Shown: positions 12,409 through 25,646 of the stretch, piece after piece
How the letters are laid out: every line of letters starts with the position of its first letter
Numbering within the stretch: the first letter of the stretch is position 1
Source of the DNA: Promerops cafer
Lineage: Eukaryota; Chordata; Aves; Passeriformes; Nectariniidae
Direction: 5' to 3'
Assembly: GCA_013398275.1 (NCBI GenBank)
Contig: VZSE01014922.1
Coordinates: 6,016,253 to 6,080,252 of the forward strand
DNA length: 64,000 bases
Made by a program: the position numbers and the translations under genes
Notes under the pieces: generated by a model
The model's input: the letters and a program-made list of their open reading frames with translations, nothing else
Told to the model about the DNA's origin: nothing
The model's database searches: none

Positions 12409-12915
12409 GATCCCACCTGGCATACTGCATCCAGCTCTGGGTCTCTCAGCACAAGAAGGATACAGACCTGTTGCAATGACTTCAGAGGAGGGTCATGAAG
12501 ATAACCACTGGGCTTGAGCTCCTCTTGTATAAACACAGGCTGAGAGAGTTGGGGTTGTACAGCCTGGAGAAGTGAAGGCTCCAGGGAGGCCTTAGAGTAT
12601 GTTCCAGTATGTAAACAGGCTACAAGAGGGCTGGAGAGGGACTTTTTAACAAAGGCATAGGACAAGAGGCAATGGCTTTAAACTGCAAGAGGGTAGATCC
12701 AGATTAGATACTAGTAAGAAATTCTTTACAGTGAGAGTGGTGAGGCACTGCTCCAGGTTGCCCAGAGAAGCTGTCGATGCTCCATCCCTGGCAGTGTTCA
12801 AGGCTGGATGGAGCTCAGAGCAAGCTGGTCTAGTGGAAGGTGTCTCTGCCCATATTGGGGGGATTTGGAACTAGATGATCTTTGAGGTCCCTTCCAACCC
12901 AAACTATTCCATGTT
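12390..12915 (+). mobile_element. CR1 LINE copy B, 5'-truncated 3' end
   Basis: This is a CR1 3' fragment in plus orientation. Recognisable phrases include GAGATCCCACCTGG, CATCCAGCTCTGGG, TGTACAGCCTGGAGAAG, GGTTGCCCAGAGAAGCTGT and GATGCTCCATCCCTGGCAG. It ends GAACTAGATGATCTTTGAGG then TCCCTTCCAACCCAAACTAT. That tail differs from copies A and F and matches copy E, so B and E belong to the same tail class. The ORF2 C-terminal reading is broken by several stops. The 5' edge is approximate because it runs into a small tandem duplication. Confidence 0.93.
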
Positions 12916-13302
12916 TATTTTCCTTAATTTTTTTTCCTCTGTAAAAATACATGGGAGCAACCTTAATTCATATAGGCCAGAGTCAAAGCTCCAAAAGTAG
13001 TGAGAAAGCAAATCCCAAGGGAAAAGAAGGAGCCCCATAGGGAATGCTAGAGGAAAAAAATAGAGGAATGCTAATTCAATGGTCCAAAGGTCTTGGTTGT
13101 ATGTGTGTTCATGTATTACAAGTCAAAGGTGAGTAAAACAACTCCCATGACTGTGATACACTGGAGAAGGCTGAAAAAAAATTAAAACCCTATAAAACAG
13201 AAAGAACGAATGGAAAAGAGCAAGGAAAGCCAGCTGTGCATCCTGTTGTCTGCAAAGAGCTGCTACAAAGGGAAGTCCAACAAATCTTAGCTAACTCCAG
13301 TG

Positions 13303-13327
13303 TGGTAGGTAGGCAGGTAGGTAGGTA
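13303..13327 (+). repeat. (GGTA)n-type microsatellite
   Basis: About six imperfect tetranucleotide units of the GGTA/GGCA type in a row. It is short and interrupted by one GGCA unit. Confidence 0.8.
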
Positions 13328-13894
13328 CTCCATGTGAAGGTAAGAAGTAGCACACCTAGCTCCAGACACAGGAGCACCCTCTGCACCAACTGTGGGTGGC
13401 TCTCCAGCATCCACAGAGGACAGACACACTCAAGGGCAAATCAGGTCTCTTTAGGGACAGCCCTAGTAAGTCCTGGAGCAAATCCTGGCAGATGCTTATC
13501 ACATTCTGGATGTGGTGGTTCAATCTGCCTGTATTAAAACTGGGGAAAAATTAGGGTAAGGTAATGGTAAGGCAATCACCTTCTTAATAACAGAGGGTTC
13601 ACCCCTCACTTCTTCACTTACTAAAATAATTTAAAATAACATTTTTATTTTCTACCATGCTTGGATCCTGGGATCTTATTTCTGCTGTCACATCCAGTCT
13701 GCTAAGAGAGGTAGGTTCTGTATCTTAGTCTGAGGTATGATTTTCTGTTTGTTCTTTTGAATGACTTTGCCCAAAGGGGTGATAATAAAAAAATGTGAAA
13801 GCTGGTGTCAAAATAATTTTTCTGAACCTGGAACACACTTTTTTTCATTATTCTTGACATTCTCTTTTATTTGTATTTTTTCCCTTCTCCACTT

Positions 13895-13948
13895 ACATTC
13901 AGTATTAAAGCAAAGTAAAACACATTCAGTATTAAAGCAAAGTAAAGC
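13895..13948 (+). repeat. 27-bp tandem duplication
   Basis: Two adjacent copies (13895-13921 and 13922-13948) begin ACATTCAGTATTAAAGC and differ at a single A/G position near the end. The low divergence suggests a recent local duplication. Confidence 0.93.
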
Positions 13949-15783
13949 GCAGATAATTCTCCTTTCATATTTCTTTGGTAGTATTGGCCCATTCTCATGT
14001 GAATATGTGGGAGCTCTGAACATCACATCTGGTCTTTATATTCCCGTGATTGATGAAGACACATGATTTTCCATTCACAAGTGCACAAGAGCATGGTCAT
14101 ATGACTCCTGCTATTGGGAGCTCTCCTGCTATTTAGCTGGAGCCAAAAGCTACAGAAGCATCCCAGAAGCAATCTCATCCAGCACAAACTGAAAAAAAAT
14201 ATAAAGAAAAAAGAAATGCTTAATATTGTCACACAGATCATCCAAAATAGATCTTATTGTGTCTTCCCATTCTGCTGGCCAAGTGGGATGATGCTTCCAA
14301 GAGGAGGGGGACAAACCCAGTGCTTCATGCTTGCTATTCATTTGTTTGGAAAGCTGGGATCTGGAAATGCTTGAGGAACAGACCCTCCCTCCATGCTGTT
14401 TAGAAGGGTGGCAGGGATGTCTGGTGTTTTCTGGTGCTGAAGAACTGAGAGGAAGAGGCCCTGCAAGCAGCCTGCAATGTTGCTGCCAGGCTGTCAGGCC
14501 TTGACTGCCCCTACAGCATGGTCTATAAGGAGGTGCCAGTGTCAGCGCTCCCACTCCATCTGCGTGGCTCCTGGATGCCCTCAGCATGGACAGAGCAGGA
14601 GCCAAATGGCAGCTAAGCCAGGCTGGAAAGGATCGAGAACAGATGATGCTGTTCCAGAGCTAATCCTCAAATAAGGCTGCTTTAGGGAGAGAGTTCATCT
14701 CATGGTGATACCATATTGGCACACAGTCCCTGGCACAGCTGGCAGGGCCCTTCTCCCTGTCTCAGTCCTTCTTCACCTCTTTCTAAATTGTTTCCTCCCT
14801 CTCCCAGATTTTCTGTTTTACAGCCTGCTGTAAGGGACCTGGCCTGCTCCTAAACACATTCACAGCTATTTCATACAGTCAACAAAAGCAGGGGGCTGAT
14901 TTTTGAATGAGTGCCACCCTTTTGGAGATGCATTTGGGAAATAGCATCTCCAAACCTGTATGTCAGGGGTGACATCTCAGGATCAGCAGAGGTTTGGGTG
15001 GCACCACAGCTTCAGTCCTGGGCATGGCCACTTCTCCCAAAGGCAGTGCAGGGTAAACATTAATGCTCTCAGTTTAAATAAAACATAAGCTGACATGTTT
15101 TCACTCTTTAGTATAGACATTTCAGCAACCCTTTAAACAATGTATTAGATGATGTAGTGACATGGAGGGCACAGTGGTGCAGCTCCCACATCAAAGACAA
15201 TGAAAAATGTGGAAAAATGACAGATGCTCCATGTGGGGTTACTTCCATTCACCTATGTCTTTAATATCCACAGCTGAAAATTGGTTCAAATGAAAATTAT
15301 TGCTCGCTCTGGATTCCTTGGCAAACCATAGTGCCACAAAGGTTGTAAAAACGAATTGGATGCTACAGTCAATAAGTGTTAGTGAGCTACTGATGTCACT
15401 GCAAAAGCAGGATTTGCCTCGTGGCTGAAACAAGGGACTAGGAATCTCCTGGCATTTATTAGTTTCCACCACTGATTTGAAATGGTGGCTTAGGGCAAGG
15501 TTTTGTTTTTCTTGCTGTTCTCCTGCCTGCACCAAATAGTATTTCCTGCCTTGCAGAAATGCTGGTGCTGGAAGATTAGCAACCTGTACCCAAGAGCCTG
15601 GCATGATGTGGCCGCTGCTGGAAATTCCAGGGACTGTTCTCTGCAAGGACAGGGGTTAAGTAAAAGTGCTGTTTTTGTTTCATTCTCGTTGTTGCTGTCA
15701 GCACTAGGAACACAGCAGTGAACACATCATCACTGTCCTCTGGTGTAATGGAGGCATTGGGCCACATGGCCATACAGCATGGA

Positions 15784-15833
15784 AAGTTTACAAAGTTTAC
15801 AAAGTTCCCACATAGGATGGGAAGTTTACAAAG
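15784..15833 (+). repeat. AAAGTTTAC short repeat
   Basis: Two adjacent AAAGTTTAC units and a partial third are followed about 20 bases later by another AAGTTTAC. This is a minor degenerate tandem repeat. Confidence 0.7.
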
Positions 15834-17552
15834 GTAGGGTGCACAGTTGGTTTTTACATGGAGACACACATTTTCCTGGCATGGGTGATGCCCACAGTGT
15901 GAAAAGTTCAGAGAATTGCTTTAAGCAGACACACTTTGCAAATAATGTTTGCTTTGTTTCAAAACAAACAGGGAGTGATTGAAAAGCACAAAGGTATTGG
16001 CAGTGCCACAATGAGAAAATTATAAAGGCAGTCACACGTGACGTGTTGACTGAATTCACATACCAGGACATCTCTGAAGCTCGAATTTGCGAAAGAACAG
16101 AAGAGAGCTGGGTCTTCAGATCCTACAGCTTTTCAGTGGGTTTTGAGTGAACAGCACCTTTCAGCATTTAAAATAACAAACAATTCATACTTGAATTTAA
16201 TATGAAAATGGGCAATTATGCTCTTTCCTCAGTTCAGACCAGTGATTCCTGGCTTGGGCTAGAGCATCAAGAAGATGCTGTCACTGAAAATCAAAGGTTG
16301 ATATTGGTAGATGCAGGGTGGCAGTGGCCTGTCTGCCTCCCAGATGGTGGGGCTGGCAGGAGTGGCCAAGGATGGATTACACCAGAGCAAGGGACCAGGA
16401 GTGATCCAGGGGAGAATAAATCAGCCACTGCAATTACCAACAGGCAATCAAGCAAGGACAGAGACTGTTTCCCCATTGCACAGCACACCATTTTTACAGA
16501 GCTTTTGTTGGTTAAATTTTCTCAATATACAGAATTTCCTTCTTTTTTGTTCCAGTCCTGTAGTTCACCAGACAATTCCTCCCAGCAGGTATTTCTGAGT
16601 AGTAGAAAGTGCTGTGAGGTCTCTTCAGGACAGAAGGATGACTAACCCTGCAGCAAGTATCTCCAGCATAGATCAAGCAATGAGATGCAACCAAAGGACC
16701 TCGAAGCAGGTTCTAACCTCCTTTACACCAGCTGGATTCTCAAGTAACTCCAGAAGCATCAAAGGCTTTATGTATCTTGTTTTAATATATATAATCCAAA
16801 ATCTGAGTTGACCTCCCTGCTGTCAGCAGCAGCAATGATTTCATATGGGCAAGGGTGGATCCTACCCCAGCTGGTTTTGGAATGATCTCTGTTTTTTACA
16901 CCACTCTGGCAAGCGAGGTCTAATTTGGGGTGACCTGACCCACTTTGAGTTGTGCCTTACCAGAAAATCTGCTTCTTGAGCATGCAAAGTATGAGGTTCT
17001 CCTAGGTGGGCTGCCATTCCACATTTCTCTCAGTATGGTGAGTCAGAAATAAGACCTGGTCTGTCCCTTGCTGGCACACAGGTGGAAGGACCAGTAACTG
17101 AGATCATTGGATAGAATGACTTGAATTCTGCCCTTCATCACCTCTTCACCAAAATAGAGACTTGGATAAAACAGGAAGAGGAGGAGAGCAAATGGGGGGA
17201 AGATTTAAGGAATAGATTTAGGTAATTTCAATATGTAAGTTAGAGTTTTCTGTTATATATATTTTTTTAATTGGAGACATCCTACTTGCATCCCTCACTA
17301 CTGCAGTCTGGAAATGTGGGGAGCTATCTTGATACTTTAGATAGGGACACTGGGATATTCTTGCATTATTTTTTAGAACATGACCTTTTCTCTTTTCCTC
17401 CAGCATTGCCTACAGGAAGACTTTGGCCATCCATGGGTTTTATATTGCCTGCAAAATGAGTCTTATTTTCCATCCCAAGCGTTACATGGCAGGATGTGAT
17501 TGTCAGACACTGCTGTACTTGCTCCATGCACATGCTCTGACAGCACTGACAT

Positions 17553-17785
17553 GTTTATTATGATTAATAAATATTATTATTCATAGCACAGTGGCAGCTA
17601 GAGATTCTAATGATACATTAGGGCCCTGTTACTCTAACCCTAGTAGAAACTAATAGGAAGAACAAGTAATTTAAATAGACAAAGAATGTTATTACTGTTT
17701 TACAGGTGAGACCCAGGGAGATTTGAAAATTCATCCTATGCCTCACAGGAAGCTGTGGAGAATCAAAAGCTGAGCTCACATCCCC
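17553..17785 (+). mobile_element. MIR-type (CORE-SINE) remnant
   Basis: The order of phrases fits amniote MIR-type SINEs: an ATTATTATT start, ATTAGGGCCCTGTT, then ATTTAAATAGACAAAG, then TTACTGTTTTACAGGTGAGA, then CTCACAGGAAGCTGTGGAGA, and a final AAAAGCTGAGCTCACATC. In the family the middle-to-end block reads approximately as an ATTTTACAGATGAGG box, a GTCACACAG box and a GAACCCAG box. Divergence is high, as expected for an ancient element, and it codes for nothing. An exact subfamily cannot be given from reading alone. Confidence 0.68.
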
Positions 17786-20700
17786 CACACTACAACCTTT
17801 AATTTTACTGAGATAAAAATGCAGAAGGAAAACCACTTGCATAAACCCAAGTGCATCACAAGATACACACTCATTCCCTCAGCCCTACAGAGCTGAAGAA
17901 CTTCTGGGGGTTTTTAGTTTTGTTTTTGTGTTTCGCCTCCTTCGTGATTAATTTTTCTTTTCTTCTTGACTTGCAACTTGTGAGTCATTGTTGTAGAGAC
18001 AAGATTTGCATTCAAAACAAATGGAGCTCAGTTTTGATCAGGAAATCAAACATTATTTCTTTTTTTTTTCTTTACCTTCCTTTTTTATATTAAGCAGTAT
18101 GAGATCAGGCCCTACAAAAAGAAACCGAAGTTCCATTTGGATTAACATTTGATTTCATTTTACTGCACCAAATACCAGTTCACTTCCAAAGAGGCTGGTG
18201 AGGAGCATTTTGACACCTCTTTACTGCTGGGTTTCCTCATCCTGCTGGCAGTGGGGATGTTCTTGTCCTGTCAGGACATTTGGCATGATCACATAGAAAT
18301 AACTCAGTTCTCTCTAGTCCACTTGAAGCATGAAATGATGTCTCTATGATCTCTGCCACAAAAACTTAGCTGAGATTCAAATCCGTCTTGAAATCTTAGC
18401 CCCGTCCTCTTGTTCCTGAGAGTTTGCTGACCAGTATGTCCTGCCTGGGCAGCAGCTTGAGAGACACCTCTATATGCTGGCCTATATCAGACTTTGACTG
18501 TGCCATCTTGGTTTTCCCCATTCCCTCCCTGCTTCAATTTATATTTTCAGCCCCCTCACTGCAGGTGGTTTGTTTTCTACCAGAAATCCCCTTGGTGTTG
18601 TAATTTGGGTGAGGAATGAGGTGGTGAAGGGTTATTTCCACATTGGCATTTGCTTTCCTCTTTCTCCTGCTTCCATGCTTCATTTCATGTCATCCTCAGC
18701 CAAACAGGTGTGGTTATAACTTCCAGTCTACACCATGCTGTGGGTCCTGTCTCAAATACCACTAAGCTCCAGCCTCTTTAAAACCTTCAGCAGACCTGTG
18801 GGCCAGATGGGGACATCCAGGCATTCAGCACATAACCTGGGAATGTTCCTGTGGGATTTCCATGGCTGGAGAGAAGTCATCCCTTCTTCCTCTTTAGGAA
18901 GGGGCTGCAGCTTTAGGATGCCAAATGCAAGTACAGGCAATGGTTTGAGATATAACATAGTGCAGTTATTAATGTTCCCACACTACAAGCTGCACAGTAC
19001 CAGCTCCCTGGAGAGAGATGACCCTTCAGCACAGAGAGGTGGCTTTCTGGCACTGCTGCTACAGCCCACTTACCACTTGGTGTGGATACCTTTTAGAGGT
19101 TATAAATACATTCATGCCAAGATATTGCATATTTGTTCAAGGATATGGATTTGGGGGTCATTTTGTCTCCTGCTGTACTGCAACGCAGGACAGCAAAGTG
19201 TGTTCCTCTTTATAATGTTAATTTTTAAGGGAGGTAAAATTAAGCAGATTTTCCTTGAGGAAACAGAGCAGATAGCAAGATCTCAAGGCATGCTGCATTT
19301 TGAGTGCATCATGAATGGCTGGATTTGAAGGTGAAGACCAGATATGATTTAGTCTGTTCTCTCCTATTCCTTTTATATAAGGACAACAGCTGACTGCCTT
19401 TCCACTGTGTTTCAAAGGACTGCCTGAAATGGTGTGTTTCAACTCCAGACATCTGCTTCTTCCCAAACACTGAACCACCATGGCACACCATAACACTTTT
19501 TATAGCTGTGAAGTTCAGGGGCACTAAGCACCTGACCAAAAAAAACCCCAAACTTCTGAGTTGATACTCAAGTAGGAAGGCACTGGAAACTACGTGATGC
19601 CTTGAAGATATGGGACTTTTTGTTTTCTTTGGAGAAATGAGACTGTATAACTCTTGCTGATCAGTTTTGAGCATATCAAACATCCACAGATTTAACCATA
19701 GATGCCAGGTGGCAGGAGGGCACAGTGGCTGTGATGAAGCATGCTCATTAAGACTGTTAAAAGACTTCAAGCCTGCTCATCTGTCCCCAGAGGACCTGCT
19801 TGACAGAGAGCTTGACATTGTTCCTGCACCTTCCATCTCTCTTGGACATGACAGACTCATCTCCTTCTGAGAGTGAGAGACACGGCTCTTGGTGGCCCAT
19901 TCACTGGGTGCACACAAGGAAGGGAATTCTTGTGCCATTTCCCCTCTGGCATCCTCATGAATATACGTTGTGATAGACTGGAAGGAAAAACCGAGCTTGC
20001 AAACCCCATGCTTTTGATCTACCTTGACAACAGTTGCATTGCAATTCCCCTATCTCTGTGGGTTTGCTTTCTCTGTGCTTTGGCATTTTAAACCAACGGC
20101 TGATGTCAAAACAGAAGCTGGGCTTCCCTGAACTTTCCACTTTTGATGGCAGACTTGTCAGACCTCTCAAACCACAAAGATGTATGGGTGGTGAGGGAGT
20201 TCTCTGAATGGCCAGACACTGTGGGGAGCAGTGCTGACTGTTCATTGCGTGTCACTCTGAGTCACCACTGAACCCATCACAGAGATGGGAAAACACAGTG
20301 CTTCTCAAGGTACCATGTTCTGAATGAAACAAAAAAAAACACCTTGGATTGTGGATACTAAGACTTCTGTGGAGAAAACACTCCTATTTGAAACAAAAAA
20401 TAATAAAGAGCAAGCTCAACAGGATCAAGGAGTCCTCTGAGGAGTAAGGCTGAAACATTACATGGTGCCAGATCCCTTAAAAGACTAAATGAGGAGTTCA
20501 CCAATTAGCAGTGCATGTGAACAGCTCTCTGACCCGAGTTCGCTTTACTCAACACACATTATCTGATGGCTTGGAAGTGAGAGGGAAGTTGTTCCCAGGA
20601 GGCAGAGGGTCACTGTGATCTAATGTCTGGATTTGCAAAGCCAAGACTCGTTACTCATCCTTTAAATATCTATTTTAAATAGTATTATTTTTAAAAGTAG

Positions 20701-20814
20701 CCACAAGACAGACTTGTAAAGCAATTCCTTGTACAAAACCACTGGTTCAAAGACCAGTACTCAAGTAGTCTTTTCGCATTGTAAGTAAGTTCTGTGCATT
20801 TCAGATTCTCCCTG

Positions 20815-21000
20815 CAGTAAATAATGGATTAAGTAATGAAAATCCCATTATAATGAGAATGACATGAGGCTTAAATGAGACCAGAGATAGGAAAACTAAG
20901 CCAATTTTCTGTTTTCCTCAGAAATCAGGCTGAGGTTTATCATTAACATATCATGACTGGCTTAATTAGGTAATTAATGAGAATAACAAGATAATAACAA
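20815..21000. promoter_or_regulatory. Homeodomain-site cluster (candidate enhancer)
   Basis: Numerous TAAT/ATTA cores lie within about 185 bases, including CCCATTATAATGAG, ATCATTAACATATC and the run CTTAATTAGGTAATTAATGA. Such clustering is typical of homeodomain-bound conserved elements, but AT-rich DNA can produce it by chance. Conservation was not tested. Confidence 0.3.
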
Positions 21001-24000
21001 GGTGCTTGGCAGTGGTATTCTAGCTGATTTATAGACACATCACAAAAAATCTCAGCTTTGTATAGAAAAGTTTGCAACTGAAGAGTGAAGACTATAATGG
21101 AAAGTCCAAAGCTGCCAACTTTGGGAGCACCCCAACAACAAGGCGGACTCTTTCTTACCCTTTCTGTTGGAGCTGAACCCTGCATAAAGAAAGACCAAGA
21201 CAGACAACAGGCCAGCTACAGTTAGGGATGTGGATGTACAGAACATTTCCTTCTCTCACTGACTTTCAGGAAACCTGTGATGATGCTCAAGTGGAAAGGG
21301 AAGCAGAGGCACTGAGATCTCTCAGGCTGAGGATGAAACCCAGGTCTTGCCATTTCTGGGCAAGTGCTTGAATTAGCAGGTTTTTATACAAAAAGAAGGA
21401 ATTACTTGCTTCAGGTATATTCAGGAAGAAAAAAATAAAAAAGAGCTACCTGGTAATCTCCAGCCAAGGGGAGGATTGTGGTGATGTATGGGAGTGCTCT
21501 GCAAATCCACAGCTTGTATGATTGCCCTTGCCACGTCCTGATTGTGCCATGGGGACACCAAGGTGTGTAGTAACCTTCCATTCTCTTCCACTCTTTGGAT
21601 GTCATGGGAAGAAGACGTAGGTGTGTGGGTTGGAAGTCATGGCCCACCCCAGCCAGTTCCTGGCTTTTCTGTATGGAGGTCTACGGGGTGAACTGTGGAT
21701 CATCAGAGTTCTGCAGCCACACAGCTCCATGTCCCAAGCTGACACCTGATCTGAGCTTTCAGATAAATACCTAAGTCATAGACAGTATTTTCAGGATTGA
21801 CTTCTTCACATTTCAGTCTCTCTTAGCAATGTCCTGCTCAGAACCCTCAATGCTGCTGGCCCCATTCTGGGCTGCCAGCCCCCTCATTGTGGCAGTGCTG
21901 TAGGTGACTTAGCCAATGTCATCCTCAGGGCCTTCTGGCTGCCATTCCACAGGCTGCCTTTCACCTGCAGCTTTGTACCCTTTCTTGTAAGATGCCACAG
22001 GAATGTTTCTGAACACTTCTGGGGTGGTTGTTTCCTTTGTTGTCAGTTGTTCTCACTACTGTTGTTCCCATGCTGCTACTCTTATGGCCTTGAACCTGCC
22101 AACCTTATACTTTTCTTTAGATGTGTTCCCAAGGGGAGCAAGTACCACTGGGGTGAGACTCATGCCCACCCATTCTCTTCCTCTTGGGGGTATCTTGCAA
22201 TGAGATACCCCAAAATAATCACATTAACAACCAGCAGGCCTGCAATACCCACCCTGGTCAAACTGTTCTTCCAACAGCATGGTGAGCAGGAATAAAGCAC
22301 AAATTCCCTGAAAACAGTTCCTGATTAAAACTGGTTATTATGGGACATTATGGTGGGAGGACCCTCCTACGCAGAGAGAACACCCAGCTATGGGGACCCA
22401 TTATTTGTCTTCCTAGCTGGCTGCTCAGAGAATTTTCCTTTTTCCTTATCTCTCTCTCTACTTCAACATTCGTGCCTTGCTGTCACTGATAGGGTGATAA
22501 CAGTGAGGGCTGCTTGATAAGATGACTGCAAACATGGTGCCCTAACTCAGGATATGGTTATGGCTGTATCTGAGAAAATTCATACATCCAGATCCTTGTT
22601 TTCATAGTTCATCGTTCTTTCAACCAGCTGATTCAGAAATGTACTGAGCTCTTTCCAGGAAAGGACTCATGAGATGTTCAGGTCAACTTAAGATAAGGTC
22701 TTTAAAAGAATTCTCGTTCGCTGTTTATTGTAAGAAAGACTACCAGCATCACCAATTCTACAGTGATGGCTTGTGTTAAGGTTTTATAATGTTACAGAAA
22801 TGTGGACCTAGTTCTTTGGTAGAAAGATGTCGGTTCATGACTGATGAATTTTTTTAATCACCTTTATCTTTAGATCCACCTAGTCATTAAGATTCAGAAA
22901 GGCACTATACAAATATAGTACATGCAAAAGATGGTGCTCTGTGTGGAGTAACTGATTATATTAGCAGCTTCAATACTGACTGAAGAGTTTCTTAGTCCTG
23001 CCAAAACTCAGGAGTCACTCCAGCTAAGAAAGATATGATTTCTTTGTATCTTTTCCAAATGCGGTAGGAGATTCACTTCAGAGTCCTAACCAGCACAAAT
23101 ACAGACAAAGCAGGGGGAACACATAGAGATAGTGAAGGCTCAAACTGAGAGAGCCAAACTTCCCAGCATCCTGAACGGCAGCTGTGAGAGGGTTATTACC
23201 GTGATGATACATGAGATAGAAGGAAAGATGACTAACAAGCCTTTTGCTTGAAGTTGTGGCTGAGTCTCTCAAAACTAGTAACACTCAGCTGCCTCTAGGC
23301 AAAACTCTCCATCAGTCCCAAGGAGCAGACGGTGCACTGAGTGAGTAAACTGAAGCCAGGACACAGCAATTTCTCAAATCACTTGCCACTGCTTATTTTC
23401 ACCCCTGGTGCTTTGAGCTCTACTACACAGCTTGCAATGCCCTGGCTCGAGATCATTGTTGGCTCGACAATGTCTAACATAACTCACCCATTACACATTG
23501 TCTAGGGTTCAGCTGTCATGGCTATAAACAGCAAAGCAAGAAGAGATAAGAGATTACCCAGATTACTGGCAGCAGTAGAAGCTGTAGAGCAACCTTGGCA
23601 AAGCTACTTTTGCTATCTGGAAGAAAGCTGAGTAGAGAGGAAAACAAGGCTCTGCCCATACTGGGGCACAGTCCTTGGCATCCTGCTGGAGAGTGTGACA
23701 AAGGCTGCCATCACCGTGTCAGCTCAACAGGGCTCAGTACCACCTTAGGACATCTCCCCAAGAGCAACATTTGCCAACAGCATGGCCCTGCTAAAGGCTC
23801 AAACATAGAAGGGAGTTTCTAAGGAGCCCCACATGGTATCAGGGACTATTTCTCCATCATATGCTCACCCTAAGCAGGCAGCAGAAAGGGTTTATGCTAA
23901 CATGCTCCATAGCCCCTATTTGCAGCAGGCTAAGCCTTATTAGAAAGGGGTTGGAGTAATTTCTGAATGGGAGCCGTGGATGCTCAGTGCAGTGTTGGGT

Positions 24001-24540
24001 GCCCATGTTAGCTGAACTGCAGGAACAGCTCATGGTCACAGTCTCACTCCTTTACAAGAATCAAGGAATGCAATCAAGGTTCATCCAACCCTCTTCCACT
24101 GAGGCTTAACTTAATGTGTTTCACCTCCCGGCTGCCGTAGGCCAAGTGTATGAATCAGTCAGCTCTTGCAGCAGAGTTGACATGTAGGGACTCAGCCATG
24201 TGTCTCAGCCCTCCGGGCTAACTATTGTCACAGTGTCCTTCCTCCTGTATTTATCTTGGCTTGTTTATGACCCTGCATGGTTGGGTCACAACAGATTTAC
24301 TTTGTGCCTTCCCCTAGCAGGGGACAGGTTCCCACTTCACTTTTGCCATGCAGTTTTCCCTTTTCTGAGCTGCTGTGGTTTAGGCTCTTTTCCCTCTATG
24401 CAGGGGGGATTGGTTGCTGAGCTTCAGAAGTATTTTTTATGATTTTACTTAAACCCACCATTTCTAACCCTCTCTATTCATATCCAGACATGTTCCTCTA
24501 TTGCTCTCCATGCAAGTAATAAAGCTCTCTTCTTAAGAAA

Positions 24541-24558
24541 GCAAACAAACAAACAAAA
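24541..24558 (+). repeat. (CAAA)n microsatellite
   Basis: About four CAAA units end in a short A-run. Confidence 0.75.
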
Positions 24559-25588
24559 AGCTTAGCACCAAAAGCTTTTTAAAACAGATAAAGTTTAAAG
24601 CCTTACATAAAAAGTGGGGCTGATTTTTGCAGTCCTCATTGTACTCAACAGAGCATTTTGTCATTATAACTTTGGACTACAGAAAAAGAACCTTGCAATA
24701 AAAGGCTGCCATAAATTGACCTTTTGTTGCAAATTCTGCCATTCAAGCATAAAGCAGCAGGAAAGGCTGCATAAGCTGTGTTAAAAGTAGGTCACTGTAC
24801 ATCCGCTGTTACCATGGCTGGGCCTGGCTGCGTGTTACTAACAGGGTTTCTTGGTTTGAGCAGCAATACACACACAGGAGAGATGTGAACTCACACCACT
24901 TCATATGGCGCAGAAAGGCCGGAGTGGTGTCAGGGGGGATTGAAAGCCTTGTTCCTAGGTAGGGCAGGACTCTGTGGACCATCTATACAGCTGCTTTCTG
25001 AGCAGCAGGGCATCCTGGTAGCAGGGATGGTGTTTCTGCAAAGAGCCTGGTGGCTGGCACTGCCAGCCCTTGGGTAGGTTCTAGGCCTCTAGCCCAGGGT
25101 ATTCCCTTTCCTCAGCAAAGACCTTGCTCTGTTATGCTTTGGCAGCTACCAGCTGGAGGGAAACGGGTCAAGAAATTACTGTTCTGGGGGTCTCATCTCC
25201 TCCAGTCTCATTGGTTTAGTCTCCACAGTCACATAAAGTCATCCAGATCACTTTATTATTAGCTCTCTCTCAGCTAGAGAGCAGAGAGAAAGAGAGCCTC
25301 CACAAGTGTCTGAACTGTCACTGAACCTTCACTGTTGGTCCTCTGAAACATTCTGATGGTCTCATCCCTGCAGCTCCAGGCCAGCACAAGTTAAAACAAC
25401 AGCAGTGGCTTAACTCAACCTGTCCCCTTCTAGGGCTACATACTATGGATGATCCCTGGGTTTTTTCAGCATTGTCAACATTACTAAAGAGAAAGTTGAT
25501 TCCAAGAGTCCATAGTATCTTCCTCCATTAGCTCCACTGGGATGGCTACAGACTTTACCTCAGAAAGCCACCACACTCCAGATTCTTG

Positions 25589-25646
25589 ACTCAGACCCTA
25601 ACTAGCCTAATAGGCTAACTCAGACCCTAACTACACATAATAGGAA
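25589..25646 (+). repeat. 29-bp imperfect tandem duplication
   Basis: Two adjacent units each begin ACTCAGACCCTAACTA and each contain CCTAATAGG or CATAATAGG before the next unit or the flank. The second unit is slightly diverged. Confidence 0.85.

Larger units (their letters stand above)
12916..17552. other. Unique non-coding DNA with minor repeats
   Basis: No coding feature is supported. The longest frames (151 codons at 14150-14605 minus, 147 codons at 16202-16645 plus) have no recognisable domains. The stretch carries a GGTA-type microsatellite, a 27-bp tandem duplication, an AAAGTTTAC repeat and a mixed E-box/CRE sequence near 16035, all listed separately. Confidence 0.45.

Noticed and set aside
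18735..19328. 197-codon plus-strand open frame
   Set aside because: No recognisable domain, no promoter or splice context, and composition like its flanks.
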